Assembly: GCF_001905005.1 (NCBI RefSeq)
Contig: NZ_LWKZ01000001.1
Location: 933,775-997,774, forward strand
Source of the DNA: Streptomyces sp. CB02923
GTDB lineage: Bacteria > Actinomycetota > Actinomycetes > Streptomycetales > Streptomycetaceae
Direction of reading: 5' to 3'
Length of the DNA stretch: 64,000 bases
The position numbers and the translations under genes are program-made. This document shows, piece by piece, positions 8,376-17,255 of the stretch (position 1 is its first letter; each line of letters opens with the position of its first letter). The notes beneath the pieces are model-generated. The model made no database searches, had not been told where the DNA came from, and saw nothing but the letters and a program-made list of their open reading frames with translations.

Positions 8376-9773
8376 AACGGTGTAACCCGCCGCGCGCAGC
8401 GCGATGCCGACCTCGGTGCAGTGCTCCGGGCCCTTGGTCTCCAGGTGCAGTTCCACCTCCGCTTCCGTGAGCCCGAGCCGCGGATCGGTCCGCACATGGC
8501 TCACGTCCAGGACGTTGGCGTCGACCTCCGACAGCACTCCGAGCAGCGTCGCGAGGGCCCCCGGCCGGTCCGTCAGCCGCAGGCGCAGCGACAGGTAGCG
8601 CCCCGCGGCGGCCATGCCGTGCCGCAGGATGCGCTGCATCAGCAGCGGATCGACGTTCCCCCCGGACAGCACCGCGACCACCGGCCCCTCGAAGGACGCG
8701 GGCCGCGACAGCAGTGCCGCCACCGGACTCGCCCCCGCCGGCTCCACGACCAGCTTGGCCCGCTCCAGGCAGAGCAGCAGAGCGCTGGAGAGTTCGTCCT
8801 CGGACACGGTACGGACCTCGTCGACGAGATCGCCGACTATTTTGAACGGCACATCGCCCGGCCGGCCGACCTTGATGCCGTCCGCCATCGTCACCGGCGC
8901 CTCGATCGAGACCGGCCGCCCGGCCGCCAGCGAGGGCGGATAGGCCGCCGCGCCCGCCGCCTGCACTCCGATGATCTTCACGTCCGGCCGCAGCGACTTG
9001 ACCGCCAGCGCGACGCCCGCCGCGAGCCCGCCGCCGCCGATGCCCACGACGATCGTGCGCACTTCCGGGCACTGTTCGAGGATTTCCAGGCCGACCGTGC
9101 CCTGGCCCGCGATGATGTCCCGGTGGTCGAAGGGGTGGATGAAGACCGCGCCCGTGCGGCGCGCGTACTCCTGGGCGGCGGCCAGCGTCTCGTCCACGAC
9201 CTGGCCGTGCAGCCGCACCTCGGCGCCGTACTCGCGGGTCGCGGCGACCTTCGGCAGCGGGGCGCCGACCGGCATGAACACCGTCGAGCGCACCCCGAGC
9301 AGCGAGGCCGCCAGCGCGACGCCCTGCGCGTGGTTGCCGGCGCTGGCGGCGACCACGCCGGCCGCCCGTTCCTCCGGGGAGAGGCCCGCGATCCGCACGT
9401 ACGCGCCACGTATTTTGAAGGAGCCGGTGCGCTGCAGGTTCTCGCACTTCAGATGCACCGGCGCGCCCACCGAAGCGGACAGGTGCCGGCTCCCCTCCAG
9501 GGCGGTGGACCGGGCGACACCGGACAGGATCTTCTGCGCCTCGCGTATGTCCTCGACGGTGAGCGCGGCGGGGGCGGTGGCCACCGGGGGCGCACCCGGT
9601 CCGGAAACGGAGGCGGAACCGGAATCAGACGCCGGCGCCCCACCCGTACCGGGCGCCTCCGCACTTGCCGGGACTGATGCCGAACCGGGCCGCTGACCGG
9701 CGGCGGAACCGGAAGCGGAACCCGAAGGGGAACCGGAGGCGGAAGTGGACTCGTGCGGCGTGTGATCGTCCAT
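8367..9773 (-). CDS. ilvA: Threonine ammonia-lyase (threonine dehydratase) with ACT domain
   Basis: A 468-residue fold-type II PLP enzyme. The PLP lysine motif SFKIRGA, the SAGNHAQG phosphate-contact loop and the GGGGLAAG loop are all visible. It converts L-threonine to 2-oxobutanoate, the first step of isoleucine synthesis. The C-terminal ~75 residues form one ACT-like domain, so feedback control is plausible. The N-terminus carries about 60 residues of Gly/Ser/Ala/Pro low-complexity sequence encoded by hexamer-like repeats, which is not part of the fold. The ATG at 9773 is the only good start before the repeats. It is divergent from the MarR gene. Confidence 0.92.
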   Translation of the reverse strand: MDDHTPHESTSASGSPSGSASGSAAGQRPGSASVPASAEAPGTGGAPASDSGSASVSGPGAPPVATAPAALTVEDIREAQKILSGVARSTALEGSRHLSASVGAPVHLKCENLQRTGSFKIRGAYVRIAGLSPEERAAGVVAASAGNHAQGVALAASLLGVRSTVFMPVGAPLPKVAATREYGAEVRLHGQVVDETLAAAQEYARRTGAVFIHPFDHRDIIAGQGTVGLEILEQCPEVRTIVVGIGGGGLAAGVALAVKSLRPDVKIIGVQAAGAAAYPPSLAAGRPVSIEAPVTMADGIKVGRPGDVPFKIVGDLVDEVRTVSEDELSSALLLCLERAKLVVEPAGASPVAALLSRPASFEGPVVAVLSGGNVDPLLMQRILRHGMAAAGRYLSLRLRLTDRPGALATLLGVLSEVDANVLDVSHVRTDPRLGLTEAEVELHLETKGPEHCTEVGIALRAAGYTVMG

Positions 9774-9929
9774 GAAGCCCAGTCTTACAGTTCGGCCCGC
9801 GGCGGGTGCGCGGGGCCGCCGGACCGGTTCCGGAGGGGCACGTCTTTGGACAGCGCCGGTACGGGCCGCGCCGGGGCCGCGTACTCTGTCCCCCAATCCG
9901 TACGCATCCCATGAAGCGAGCTCCCGGCC

Positions 9930-10430
9930 ATGCCCACCTCTTCGGACATGACGACCCACACCGACCCCGCTCTTCTCGACGCGCTGCAACACCAAGTCGC
10001 CGTTTTCGCCCGCCGCGCCGAACAGAGCCGGCTCGGCGGCGTCGGCCAGGCACGCAATTCCATGGACCGTGCCGCCTACCTGCTCCTCAACCGCCTGGAC
10101 AACGAAGGCCCGATGGGTGTCAAGGCGCTGGCCGCCGGCATGGGCATCGACTCCTCCACCGTCACCCGGCAGGTCGCCCCGCTGGTCGACTCCGGTCTGG
10201 TCAACCGCGCCTCGCACCCCGAGGACGGGCGCGCGGTCGTACTCCAGCTCTCCGAGCGCGGCCGGTCCCGGCTGGAGGAGGTGCGGGCCTCCCGCCGCGC
10301 GCTGATGGCGCTGGTCACGGAGGAGTGGACGGAGGCGGAGCGGGACGCGTTCTGCACGCTGCTGACGCGCTTCAACGCCTCCCTGTCCACGGTCACCGCG
10401 ACCCTGCCCCCGGTGCCGTCCAGCTCCTGA
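9930..10430 (+). CDS. MarR-family transcriptional regulator
   Basis: A 166-residue winged-helix protein. The recognition helix region reads DSSTVTRQVAPLVDSGLV and the wing contains HPEDGRAVVLQLSERG, both typical of MarR. Dimerisation helices flank it. It is transcribed away from ilvA across a 156-bp gap; a local target is possible, but no clear palindrome was found. MarR proteins usually respond to small phenolic or drug-like ligands. Confidence 0.9.
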   Translation: MPTSSDMTTHTDPALLDALQHQVAVFARRAEQSRLGGVGQARNSMDRAAYLLLNRLDNEGPMGVKALAAGMGIDSSTVTRQVAPLVDSGLVNRASHPEDGRAVVLQLSERGRSRLEEVRASRRALMALVTEEWTEAERDAFCTLLTRFNASLSTVTATLPPVPSSS

Positions 10431-10594
10431 GCGGACGGCGGGAACCGGCCGCCGGGCCCTGAACAGGGCGTACCGGCAGGCGGCCGGACCCGCGGGCGCT
10501 CGCGGCGCCCGCGTCACGGCGCGTGCCCCGGTGTGCGCCCCGGAGTGTGCGCTCCGCACGGCCCCCCGGTTTTTCCCGGCCGCCTCTTGACCGC

Positions 10595-11287
10595 ATGCCG
10601 GGCCTGCCGTGCCATGGAGCTGTGCGAGAGCGGCGGACAGCCCAGGAACGCCGTCGTGCCCGGGAGTTCGAGGCGTTCGTCGCGGGTGCGGCCGGACGTC
10701 TGCTGCGCGCCGCCACCCTCCTGACCGCCGAGCCGGAGGGCCGTCCGGCCCCCGCCGCCGAGCGGCTGCTCACGCTCGCGCTGGCCCGTACGTACGCCTC
10801 CTGGGACCGGCTGCGCGGCGAGGACCCGTACGACCGGACGCGCCAGGAGATGGCCGCCCGCTTCGCGCACTCCGCCTGGCGCGAACGCCTGCCCCGCGCC
10901 CTGTGGCACGGCAGACGTCCACCGCCCGGCGGCCTCCTGGGGCGGCTGTCCCCCCAGGAACGGCTGGTGCTCGTCCTGCGCCTGTACGAGGGCGTGGCCG
11001 AGGAGCAGACCGCGGCGCAGCTGGGCCTGCCCGCCGAACGCGTCCACACGCTGTGCCTGCGGGCCGTCGGGCACATGCGCAGCAATCCCCCCGGCGGATA
11101 CACGGGAACGCCGGTGCCGGTCGGCGCGCGGGCACCGGAGCCGGACGGAGTACCGGAGCCCTATGGCATGCCGGAGCGGGACGGCGTACCGGGGCCCGAC
11201 GGCGTGCCGGACCGACCGTGGCCGCAGGCTCCGCCCCCGCACCCTCCTGCGTCCCCGCCCCCACGCACGGAAGCGGCCGCGCCATGA
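10595..11287 (+). CDS. Sigma-70 region 4-like DNA-binding protein
   Basis: About 230 residues. The part around LSPQERLVLVLRLYEGVAEEQTAAQLGLP resembles an ECF sigma region 4 helix-turn-helix. The N-terminal half is only weakly region 2-like, so promoter melting activity is doubtful. The last ~70 residues are a Pro/Gly/Asp-rich tail with repeated PDGVPE-type motifs. The start is uncertain: ATG 10595 lacks a good ribosome site and GTG 10622 is an alternative. It overlaps the next gene by 4 bp (ATGA), suggesting a paired regulator and membrane protein. Confidence 0.65.
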   Translation: MPGLPCHGAVRERRTAQERRRAREFEAFVAGAAGRLLRAATLLTAEPEGRPAPAAERLLTLALARTYASWDRLRGEDPYDRTRQEMAARFAHSAWRERLPRALWHGRRPPPGGLLGRLSPQERLVLVLRLYEGVAEEQTAAQLGLPAERVHTLCLRAVGHMRSNPPGGYTGTPVPVGARAPEPDGVPEPYGMPERDGVPGPDGVPDRPWPQAPPPHPPASPPPRTEAAAP

Positions 11288-11535
11288 GCCTGCCGGACCG
11301 CAAGGAGGCCGAGGTGCGGCGGATGCTGGACGGACCGCATCCGCCGGTCCCGCCCGACCTGGCACTGCGGGCCGCCGCGAACGGCCGCAGGCTGCTGGTC
11401 CACCGGCGGCTCGCGCGTCAGGCGCTCTGGCTGCTGGCCGTGCTGGCGCTGGCTGCGTTCCTGGTCTGGGCGGCCGTCGACCAGCCGTGGCTGCCGCCGC
11501 CGGCGCACACCACCCCTCCGCTGGAAGGGTGGTGA
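11284..11535 (+). CDS. Small membrane protein coupled to the sigma-like gene
   Basis: An 83-residue protein with a basic, helical N-terminal half and one membrane helix (about 46-65), followed by a short Pro-rich exterior tail. The start codon overlaps the upstream stop (ATGA). The topology, a cytoplasmic segment plus one helix next to a sigma-like gene, is what a minimal anti-sigma factor would look like, but no zinc (HxxxCxxC) motif is present. The function is inferred only from context. Confidence 0.65.
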   Translation: MSLPDRKEAEVRRMLDGPHPPVPPDLALRAAANGRRLLVHRRLARQALWLLAVLALAAFLVWAAVDQPWLPPPAHTTPPLEGW

Positions 11536-11563
11536 GCCGCGGCTCCGGGCTCGTGCGTGCCGC

Positions 11564-12724
11564 TCAGCCCAGCGCCTGGGTGAGGTCCGCGACCAGGTCG
11601 TCGATCGACTCGATGCCGACCGAGAGGCGTACGAGGTCGTCCGGGACCTCCAGCAGGGAGCCCGCCGTCGAGGCGTGCGTCATCCGGCCCGGGTGCTCGA
11701 TCAGCGACTCCACGCCGCCCAGCGACTCACCGAGGGTGAACAGCCGGGCGCGGTTGCAGACCTCCACCGCGGCCTGTTCGCCGCCCACGACGCGGAAGGA
11801 CACCATGCCGCCGAAGGAACGCATCTGCTTGGCCGCGATCTCGTGGCCGGGGTGCTCCTCCAGGCCCGGGTAGTAGACCTGCGTCACCTTGTCGTGCGAG
11901 GCGAGCAGCTCGGCGATGCGGGCCGCGTTGGCGCTGTGCCGGTCCATCCGTACGGCCAGCGTCTTCAGGCCGCGCATCACCAGCCACGAGTCGAACGGTC
12001 CGGCCACCGCGCCCATCGCGTTCTGGTGGTAGGCCAGTTCGTCACCGAGGTCGGTGTCGTTGACGACGAGCGCGCCGCCGACCACGTCGGAGTGGCCGCC
12101 CATGTACTTGGTCGTGGAGTAGACCACCACGTCCGCGCCGAGGGCCAGCGGCTGCTGGAGGTAGGGGCTGGCGAAGGTGTTGTCCACGACGAGACGGATT
12201 CCGGCGTCGCGCGCGACGGCCGCGAGGGCGGGGATGTCCGTGATGCCGAGGAGCGGGTTGCTGGGCGTCTCCACCCAGATCGCCTTCGTACGGGGGCGCA
12301 GGGCGTCCCGTACGGCCTGCGGGTCGGAGGTGTCGGCGACCGACCACTCCACGCCCCACCGCTCGACGACCTTCGAAATCAGGCGGAACGTGCCGCCGTA
12401 CGCGTCATTGGGGATGACCACGTGGTCGCCGGGGACCAGGAGGGTGCGCAGCAGGCAGTCCTCGGCCGCGAGCCCGGAGGCGAAGGCCAGACCGCGGCTG
12501 CCGCCGTCGAGGGCGGCCAGGTTCTCCTCCAGCGCGGTACGGGTCGGGTTCGCGCTGCGGCTGTACTCGTAGCCGCCGCGCAGCCCGCCCACGCCGTCCT
12601 GCTTGTAGGTGGACACCTGGTAGATGGGCGGTACCACCGCGCCGGTCGCCTCGTCGGGCTCCTGACCTGCGTGAATGGCAAGGGTTTCGAAATTCTGGGG
12701 GCGCTGTTCGCGCTGATCGCTCAT
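11564..12724 (-). CDS. metB: Cystathionine gamma-synthase
   Basis: A 386-residue Cys/Met-metabolism PLP enzyme. The PLP lysine is Lys206 in YSTTKYMGGH, and the ETPSNP loop is present. It condenses an O-acylhomoserine with cysteine to give cystathionine; in actinomycetes such proteins may also work in the reverse direction as gamma-lyases, which sequence alone does not resolve. The ATG at 12724 fits the family start. A TACCCT hexamer ends 8 bp before it, predicting a leaderless mRNA. It is divergent from the 368-residue membrane-anchored protein. Confidence 0.93.
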   Translation of the reverse strand: MSDQREQRPQNFETLAIHAGQEPDEATGAVVPPIYQVSTYKQDGVGGLRGGYEYSRSANPTRTALEENLAALDGGSRGLAFASGLAAEDCLLRTLLVPGDHVVIPNDAYGGTFRLISKVVERWGVEWSVADTSDPQAVRDALRPRTKAIWVETPSNPLLGITDIPALAAVARDAGIRLVVDNTFASPYLQQPLALGADVVVYSTTKYMGGHSDVVGGALVVNDTDLGDELAYHQNAMGAVAGPFDSWLVMRGLKTLAVRMDRHSANAARIAELLASHDKVTQVYYPGLEEHPGHEIAAKQMRSFGGMVSFRVVGGEQAAVEVCNRARLFTLGESLGGVESLIEHPGRMTHASTAGSLLEVPDDLVRLSVGIESIDDLVADLTQALG

Positions 12725-12732
12725 ATCTGCCG

Positions 12733-12738
12733 AGGGTA
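12733..12738 (-). promoter_or_regulatory. -10 element of metB (leaderless)
   Basis: TACCCT on the minus strand lies 8 bp before the ATG at 12724, so the transcript would begin at or next to the start codon. No ribosome site is visible between them. Confidence 0.5.
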
Positions 12739-12900
12739 GTCGTCCACACCCGCGAACTTTTCGGAACTTTCTGCTTCGCTGGATAGTGGATACATACAAG
12801 ACACATCCGCGCCCCGCCCGAGCCCGCCCACGGCCCCACTCACCCCGTCCCACCCCGCCTCCCCGCCGCCCTCCTCCTACCGGAATCCGAGACTGACCAC

Positions 12901-14007
12901 ATGGACGCTCTGCTGGTTCTCTTCGCCGCCGCCGCTCTCGGCGGCCTCGTCCTGCTGCCCTGGCTGCGGCGCCGACAGGCCGCGCAGCAGGCCCGGCAGG
13001 GGCTGGCGGTGGCCACCGACCCCATGGCGGGCTACGGGTTCGTCCCGGCCCAGGAGCTCGACGTACGGCTGCCAGGGCCCGACCAGGAGCTGGAGGAGGC
13101 CCTCGACGAGATCCGGCGCACCCACGACTGGCGCCCGGCCGCGCAGCTGCTGAAGGCCACCGGCGAGGACTGGGAGCGCCGCTGGCAGCGCGTGCAGACG
13201 CTCGCCGGGGCCGCCGCGTTCGAACTGGCGGAGCGGCCCGGTCAGGGCGGCATCTGGCTGCGTACGTGGCGCTCCGAGGCCCCCAAGGATCCGGGCGGCG
13301 CGCAGACCCACGCCCAGTTCCTCGTCATCCAGGCGCTCCGCGACCCCTCCTCGCAAGACTTCCGCATGATCCTGGAGGAGGCCCGCACGGTCTGCCACGA
13401 GGCGGCCCTGCTGGCCCCCGGCAGCCCCGTCTCGTACATCACCGAGCTGGCCGTCGCCCGCGGCCTCGGCGACCGCCGCGCGGACTACGACGCACTGTGG
13501 TCGAAGATCACCCAGCGTGCCCCGCACCACATGGGCGCGCATCTCGCCGCGCTGCCCTACTGGTCGCAGAAGTGGCACGGCTCCAAGGAGGAGGCCGCCG
13601 CGTTCACCGAGAGCGCCGCAGCGGCCGCCCCGGCCAGGAGCCTGCTCCCCGCCCTTCCGCTCTTCGCCGTCTACGACCACCTGCCCGAGGCCAACATGGT
13701 TCGCGGCCTCTACCAGAGCGCCGTCGTCGAACGGGCCGTGGAGGGCGCGCACTTCGCGCTGCGCGAGGCCCCGGCGGACCACCCCATGGCCCCGCACGTC
13801 CGGCATCTGCTCATCTGGTTCCTCGTCCGCGCCGAGCGCTACGAGGAAGCCGTGGAACAGCTCCGCCTGGTCGACGGCCACGTCGGCGCCGTCCCGTGGT
13901 CGTACGGCAGCAGTCCCGCCGCCGAGTACGCCGCGTACCGCGCCCTGGCCGTGGCCGGCTGGGAGCGCGGCGGCGGCGCCTCCTCGGACTTCCGCCCGCA
14001 GCCGTGA
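12901..14007 (+). CDS. Hypothetical protein with N-terminal membrane helix and TPR-like helices
   Basis: A 368-residue protein. Residues 2-20 form a membrane anchor followed by a basic stop-transfer segment; the remainder is alpha-helical with Trp/Tyr-rich pairs ([23 protein letters not shown]) resembling a helical-repeat fold. No active site is recognised. It lies between metB and msrA, a neighbourhood I recall as conserved in Streptomyces. Codon use is typical of the region. Confidence 0.75.
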   Translation: MDALLVLFAAAALGGLVLLPWLRRRQAAQQARQGLAVATDPMAGYGFVPAQELDVRLPGPDQELEEALDEIRRTHDWRPAAQLLKATGEDWERRWQRVQTLAGAAAFELAERPGQGGIWLRTWRSEAPKDPGGAQTHAQFLVIQALRDPSSQDFRMILEEARTVCHEAALLAPGSPVSYITELAVARGLGDRRADYDALWSKITQRAPHHMGAHLAALPYWSQKWHGSKEEAAAFTESAAAAAPARSLLPALPLFAVYDHLPEANMVRGLYQSAVVERAVEGAHFALREAPADHPMAPHVRHLLIWFLVRAERYEEAVEQLRLVDGHVGAVPWSYGSSPAAEYAAYRALAVAGWERGGGASSDFRPQP

Positions 14008-14113
14008 CCGGCGGCCCGGCGGCGGGCACCCGCCCCGGAATGCGTCTCCCCCTCCCGATGTTGTCCCGACAGGCCGCCACCGCCCTCCCACGCAACCCCT
14101 GGAGCGAGACGCC

Positions 14114-14779
14114 ATGCTCTTCAACCGCTTCAAGAACGCCCTCCCCACCGCCGAGGAGGCCCTCAAGGGCCGCCCCGAGCGCGACTTCGCCGTCCCCGAC
14201 CGGCACACGGTCCTCGGCACCCCGCTCCTCGGCCCCTACCCCGAGCACCTGCGGATCGCCGACTTCGGCCTGGGCTGCTTCTGGGGCGCCGAGCGCAAGT
14301 TCTGGCAGACCGAGGGCGTCTGGACGACCCTGGCCGGCTACCAGGGCGGCCACACCCCGAACCCTGCCTACGAAGAGGTGTGCAGCGGCCTGACGGGCCA
14401 CACCGAAGCGGTCCGCGTCGTCTACGACCCCGCCAAGGTCTCGTACGACGCCCTCCTGAAGGTCTTCTGGGAGTCCCACGACCCCACCCAGGGCTTCCGC
14501 CAGGGCAACGACACCGGCACCCAGTACCGCTCCGCCGTCTACACCCACTCCCCCGCCGACCAGCAGACGGCCGAAGCCTCCCGCACCGCCTACCAGTCCG
14601 TCCTGGCCTCCTCCGGCTACGGCGACATCACCACCGAGATCCTCCCGTCCGCCGACCGGCCCTTCTATCCGGCCGAGGGCTACCACCAGCAGTACCTGGA
14701 CAAGAACCCGGCGGGGTACTGCGGGATCGGCGGGACGGGCGTGTCGTGCCCGGTGGGCGTGGCGCCCGCCGACGGGTGA
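14114..14779 (+). CDS. msrA: Peptide-methionine (S)-S-oxide reductase MsrA
   Basis: A 221-residue protein with the catalytic motif GCFWG (Cys55), the conserved GYQGG and GTQYRSAVY segments, and recycling cysteines near the C-terminus ([11 protein letters not shown]). It reduces methionine-S-sulfoxide in proteins, using thioredoxin or another thiol system. The ATG at 14114 follows GGAGCGAG. The N-terminal ~45-residue extension is usual in actinobacterial MsrA. It is separated from the preceding gene by 106 bp. Confidence 0.96.
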   Translation: MLFNRFKNALPTAEEALKGRPERDFAVPDRHTVLGTPLLGPYPEHLRIADFGLGCFWGAERKFWQTEGVWTTLAGYQGGHTPNPAYEEVCSGLTGHTEAVRVVYDPAKVSYDALLKVFWESHDPTQGFRQGNDTGTQYRSAVYTHSPADQQTAEASRTAYQSVLASSGYGDITTEILPSADRPFYPAEGYHQQYLDKNPAGYCGIGGTGVSCPVGVAPADG

Positions 14780-14850
14780 GCTGCCGGCGGATGAGCTCCG
14801 GTCTTGCGAGCCGGGGCCGATCCGGCTCCGGGCCGGGTCCGGAAAAGAAG

Positions 14851-14880
14851 TTGAACGAGACGTTTCGTCTCGCTTAGCTT
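14851..14880 (+). promoter_or_regulatory. Promoter with palindromic operator before the macrolide glycosyltransferase
   Basis: A -35-like TTGAAC (14851-14856) and -10-like TAGCTT (14875-14880) are spaced by 18 bp. Between and overlapping them lies a perfect inverted repeat with arms CGAGACG (14856-14862) and CGTCTCG (14866-14872), spacer TTT. This is the layout of a TetR-type operator. The hexamer ends 6 bp before the GTG, predicting a leaderless, repressor-controlled mRNA. Confidence 0.65.
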
Positions 14881-14886
14881 GAGGAC

Positions 14887-16116
14887 GTGCCGAACCAAGA
14901 GCAAGACAAACGTGCCCATATCGCCATGTTCTCCATCGCCGCCCACGGGCACGTGAACCCGAGCCTCGAAGTGATCCGGGAGCTCGTCGCCCGCGGGCAC
15001 CGCGTCACGTACGCGATCCCTCCCCTCCTGGCGGAGAAGATCGCCGGGACCGGCGCCGAGCCGGTCCCGTACCGCACGACGCTGCCGTCACCCGACAGCG
15101 ACCCGTCGGCGTGGGGCACCACGCTGCTCGACAACGTCGAGCCGTTCCTGGACGACGCGATCCAGGCGCTGCCGCAGCTCATCGAGGCGTACCGAGGGGA
15201 CGAGCCGGACCTCGTACTGCACGACATCACCTCGTACCCGGCACGCGTCCTGGCCCACCGCTGGGGCGTGCCCGCGATCTCCCTCTCGCCGAACCTCGTC
15301 GCGTGGCAGGGGTACGAGGAGGAGGTCGCCGAGCCGATGTGGGCAGAGCCCAAGGCGACCGGGCGCGGCAGGGCGTACTACGAGAAGTTCACCAACTGGC
15401 TGGCGGAGAACGGGATCACGCAGCACCCCGACCCGTTCGTCGGCCGTCCGGGCCGGTCGATCGTGCTCATCCCCAAGGCGCTTCAGCCGAACGCCCACCG
15501 GGTCGACGAGAAGGTGCACACCTTCGTCGGCGCCTGCCAGGGCGATCAGGCCGCACAGGACGGCTGGGAGCGGCCCGCGGACGCCGAGCGTGTGCTGCTC
15601 GTCTCGCTCGGCTCGTCGTTCACCAAGCAGCCCGGGTTCTACCGCGAGTGCATCAAGGCGTTCGGCGACCTGCCGGGCTGGCACGTCGTACTCCAGGTGG
15701 GCAAGCACGTCACCGTCGACGAGCTGGGGGAGGTCCCCGCCAACGTCGACGTGCGCGACTGGGTACCGCAGTTGGCGATCCTGAGGAAGGCGGACGCCTT
15801 CATCACCCACGCCGGAGCCGGCGGCAGCCAGGAGGGACTGGCCACCGCGACGCCCATGGTGGCCGTCCCGCAGGCCGTCGACCAGTTCGGCAACGCGGAC
15901 ACGCTCCAGGAGCTGGGCGTGGCCCGCCACATCCCGATGGACCAGGCGGACGCCACCACCCTCCGCACAGCGGTGCTCGCCCTCCTCGACGACCCGGAAG
16001 TGGGACACCGCCTCGCCACCATCCAACGGCAGATGGCCACCGAGGGCGGCACCCGCCGGGCGGCTGACCTCATCGAGGCGGAATTGCCCGCCGGAACGGC
16101 CGGGATGGCTGAGTAG
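14887..16116 (+). CDS. Macrolide-inactivating glycosyltransferase (OleD/Mgt type)
   Basis: A 409-residue GT-B, GT1-family enzyme. The N-terminal catalytic motif [11 protein letters not shown] (His20) and the C-terminal UDP-sugar box [18 protein letters not shown] followed by [12 protein letters not shown] are visible. From memory it is highly similar to S. antibioticus OleD and S. lividans Mgt, which transfer glucose from UDP-glucose to the 2'-OH of macrolides and inactivate them. No macrolide biosynthetic genes are near, so this looks like a stand-alone resistance or detoxification gene. The GTG start fits OleD alignment; there is no normal leader. Confidence 0.93.
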   Translation: MPNQEQDKRAHIAMFSIAAHGHVNPSLEVIRELVARGHRVTYAIPPLLAEKIAGTGAEPVPYRTTLPSPDSDPSAWGTTLLDNVEPFLDDAIQALPQLIEAYRGDEPDLVLHDITSYPARVLAHRWGVPAISLSPNLVAWQGYEEEVAEPMWAEPKATGRGRAYYEKFTNWLAENGITQHPDPFVGRPGRSIVLIPKALQPNAHRVDEKVHTFVGACQGDQAAQDGWERPADAERVLLVSLGSSFTKQPGFYRECIKAFGDLPGWHVVLQVGKHVTVDELGEVPANVDVRDWVPQLAILRKADAFITHAGAGGSQEGLATATPMVAVPQAVDQFGNADTLQELGVARHIPMDQADATTLRTAVLALLDDPEVGHRLATIQRQMATEGGTRRAADLIEAELPAGTAGMAE

Positions 16117-16224
16117 AGAGGCCGGCAGCACCTGGGCGGGAGCCCGGCGGAAGCCGCCGTCTCACATTGGGACGAATGACCGTTCCAGGGCGCCGTCGCT
16201 CCTCCGAGGCATCACCATTTCCTC

Positions 16225-16641
16225 ATGGCTACTTCGGGGGCACGCGGCGGTCGTCTCGGCGGACTGGGGCAGTGGTGGGGTGTTCTGGCCGGCGCCTTAC
16301 TGATCGCGGCATGGGTCAATTCCGCCGCGGGTCCGGCTGTAGTGATCACGCTGTCCGCCGTCGTGTTCCTGTGGAGCTTCTTCCAGGCGCCGGTGACGTG
16401 CAGGGCCCCGGTACGGGGGCATGCGGACGGCTGCCGCAACAATGCCTCCGGGCTCCTGCTGGGCTGCCACATCCGCCAACACCGTTGGCAGAAGCTGAAG
16501 ATGCTGGTCGTCCGCCGACAGGTGCGCGCCTTCTGCGCCGGTCTCTTCTCGGACGGCAAGGCGACGGTCGTCACGCTGGCCGGGCTGGGGAGCTTCGTTT
16601 CCGGACTCGTCGCTCTCGTCCCCGGTGTTGTCGTTCACTGA
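16225..16641 (+). CDS. Small membrane protein with central Cys-rich segment
   Basis: A 138-residue protein. It has two adjacent hydrophobic helices (about 20-52), a polar middle segment with four cysteines (within CRAPVRGHADGC, the later LLGC and AFC) and a C-terminal hydrophobic helix (about 112-136). The cysteine and histidine pattern could bind a metal, but this is not a known motif to me. The ribosome site is weak. Coding bias supports a real gene. The function is unknown. Confidence 0.65.
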   Translation: MATSGARGGRLGGLGQWWGVLAGALLIAAWVNSAAGPAVVITLSAVVFLWSFFQAPVTCRAPVRGHADGCRNNASGLLLGCHIRQHRWQKLKMLVVRRQVRAFCAGLFSDGKATVVTLAGLGSFVSGLVALVPGVVVH

Positions 16642-16788
16642 GCCGACGTGAGGGACACAGGCGAGCCTGGGGCCCCGTAAGTGGCTTGTGAGGCTTGGTT
16701 GTTGTTGTCAGTGTGGTCGGGGAGAGGGCCGGAGGCGTTACCCCGGGGGTAACGGCTGAGGTCATGGCGGCAGGGTGGAGGAGGGCGC

Positions 16789-17223
16789 GTGGGCGCAGGT
16801 CGGGGCGGGTTCGCCGTGCGGGTTTCCGTGCGCGGGTACGAGACGGACTCCCAGGGGCACTTGAACAGCAGCGTGTACCTGCAGTACGCGGAGCACGCCA
16901 GGTGGTCGCTGTTGCAGGCGGCCGGTATCCAGCAGAGCGACTTGCTGGCCAAAGGAGTCGGGCCGGTCACGCTGGAGACCACCGTCCGGTATCTGCGGGA
17001 GCTGCGGGCCGGTGACGAGGCCGAGGTGACCTGCGCGTTCGTGTGGGGTGAGGGCAAGACGTTCCGGATGGAGCAGGAGATCCGGCGGGTGGACGACGGC
17101 GCGGTGGCGGCCCGGGTGACGGCGGTGGGCGGGCTGATGGACCTGACGGCGCGGAAGCTGGTCGGCGGTCCGGCGGAGTACTTCCGGGCGCTGGCGGGGG
17201 AGCCGGGGTTGTTGGGGGTGTAA
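16789..17223 (+). CDS. Acyl-CoA thioesterase (hotdog fold)
   Basis: A 144-residue single-domain hotdog protein of the 4-hydroxybenzoyl-CoA thioesterase/FadM type. The conserved segment ETDSQGHLNSSVYLQYAEHAR includes the usual Asp (D15-Q-G-H-L-N) of the YbgC family. The GTG at 16789 is preceded by GGAGGAGG. It would hydrolyse acyl-CoA substrates in the cytoplasm; chain length is unknown. It converges on the DUF2786 gene with a 32-bp gap. Confidence 0.85.
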   Translation: MGAGRGGFAVRVSVRGYETDSQGHLNSSVYLQYAEHARWSLLQAAGIQQSDLLAKGVGPVTLETTVRYLRELRAGDEAEVTCAFVWGEGKTFRMEQEIRRVDDGAVAARVTAVGGLMDLTARKLVGGPAEYFRALAGEPGLLGV

Positions 17224-17255
17224 AGGGAGATGGGGGGAGAGCTGGAGGGCTGGGG

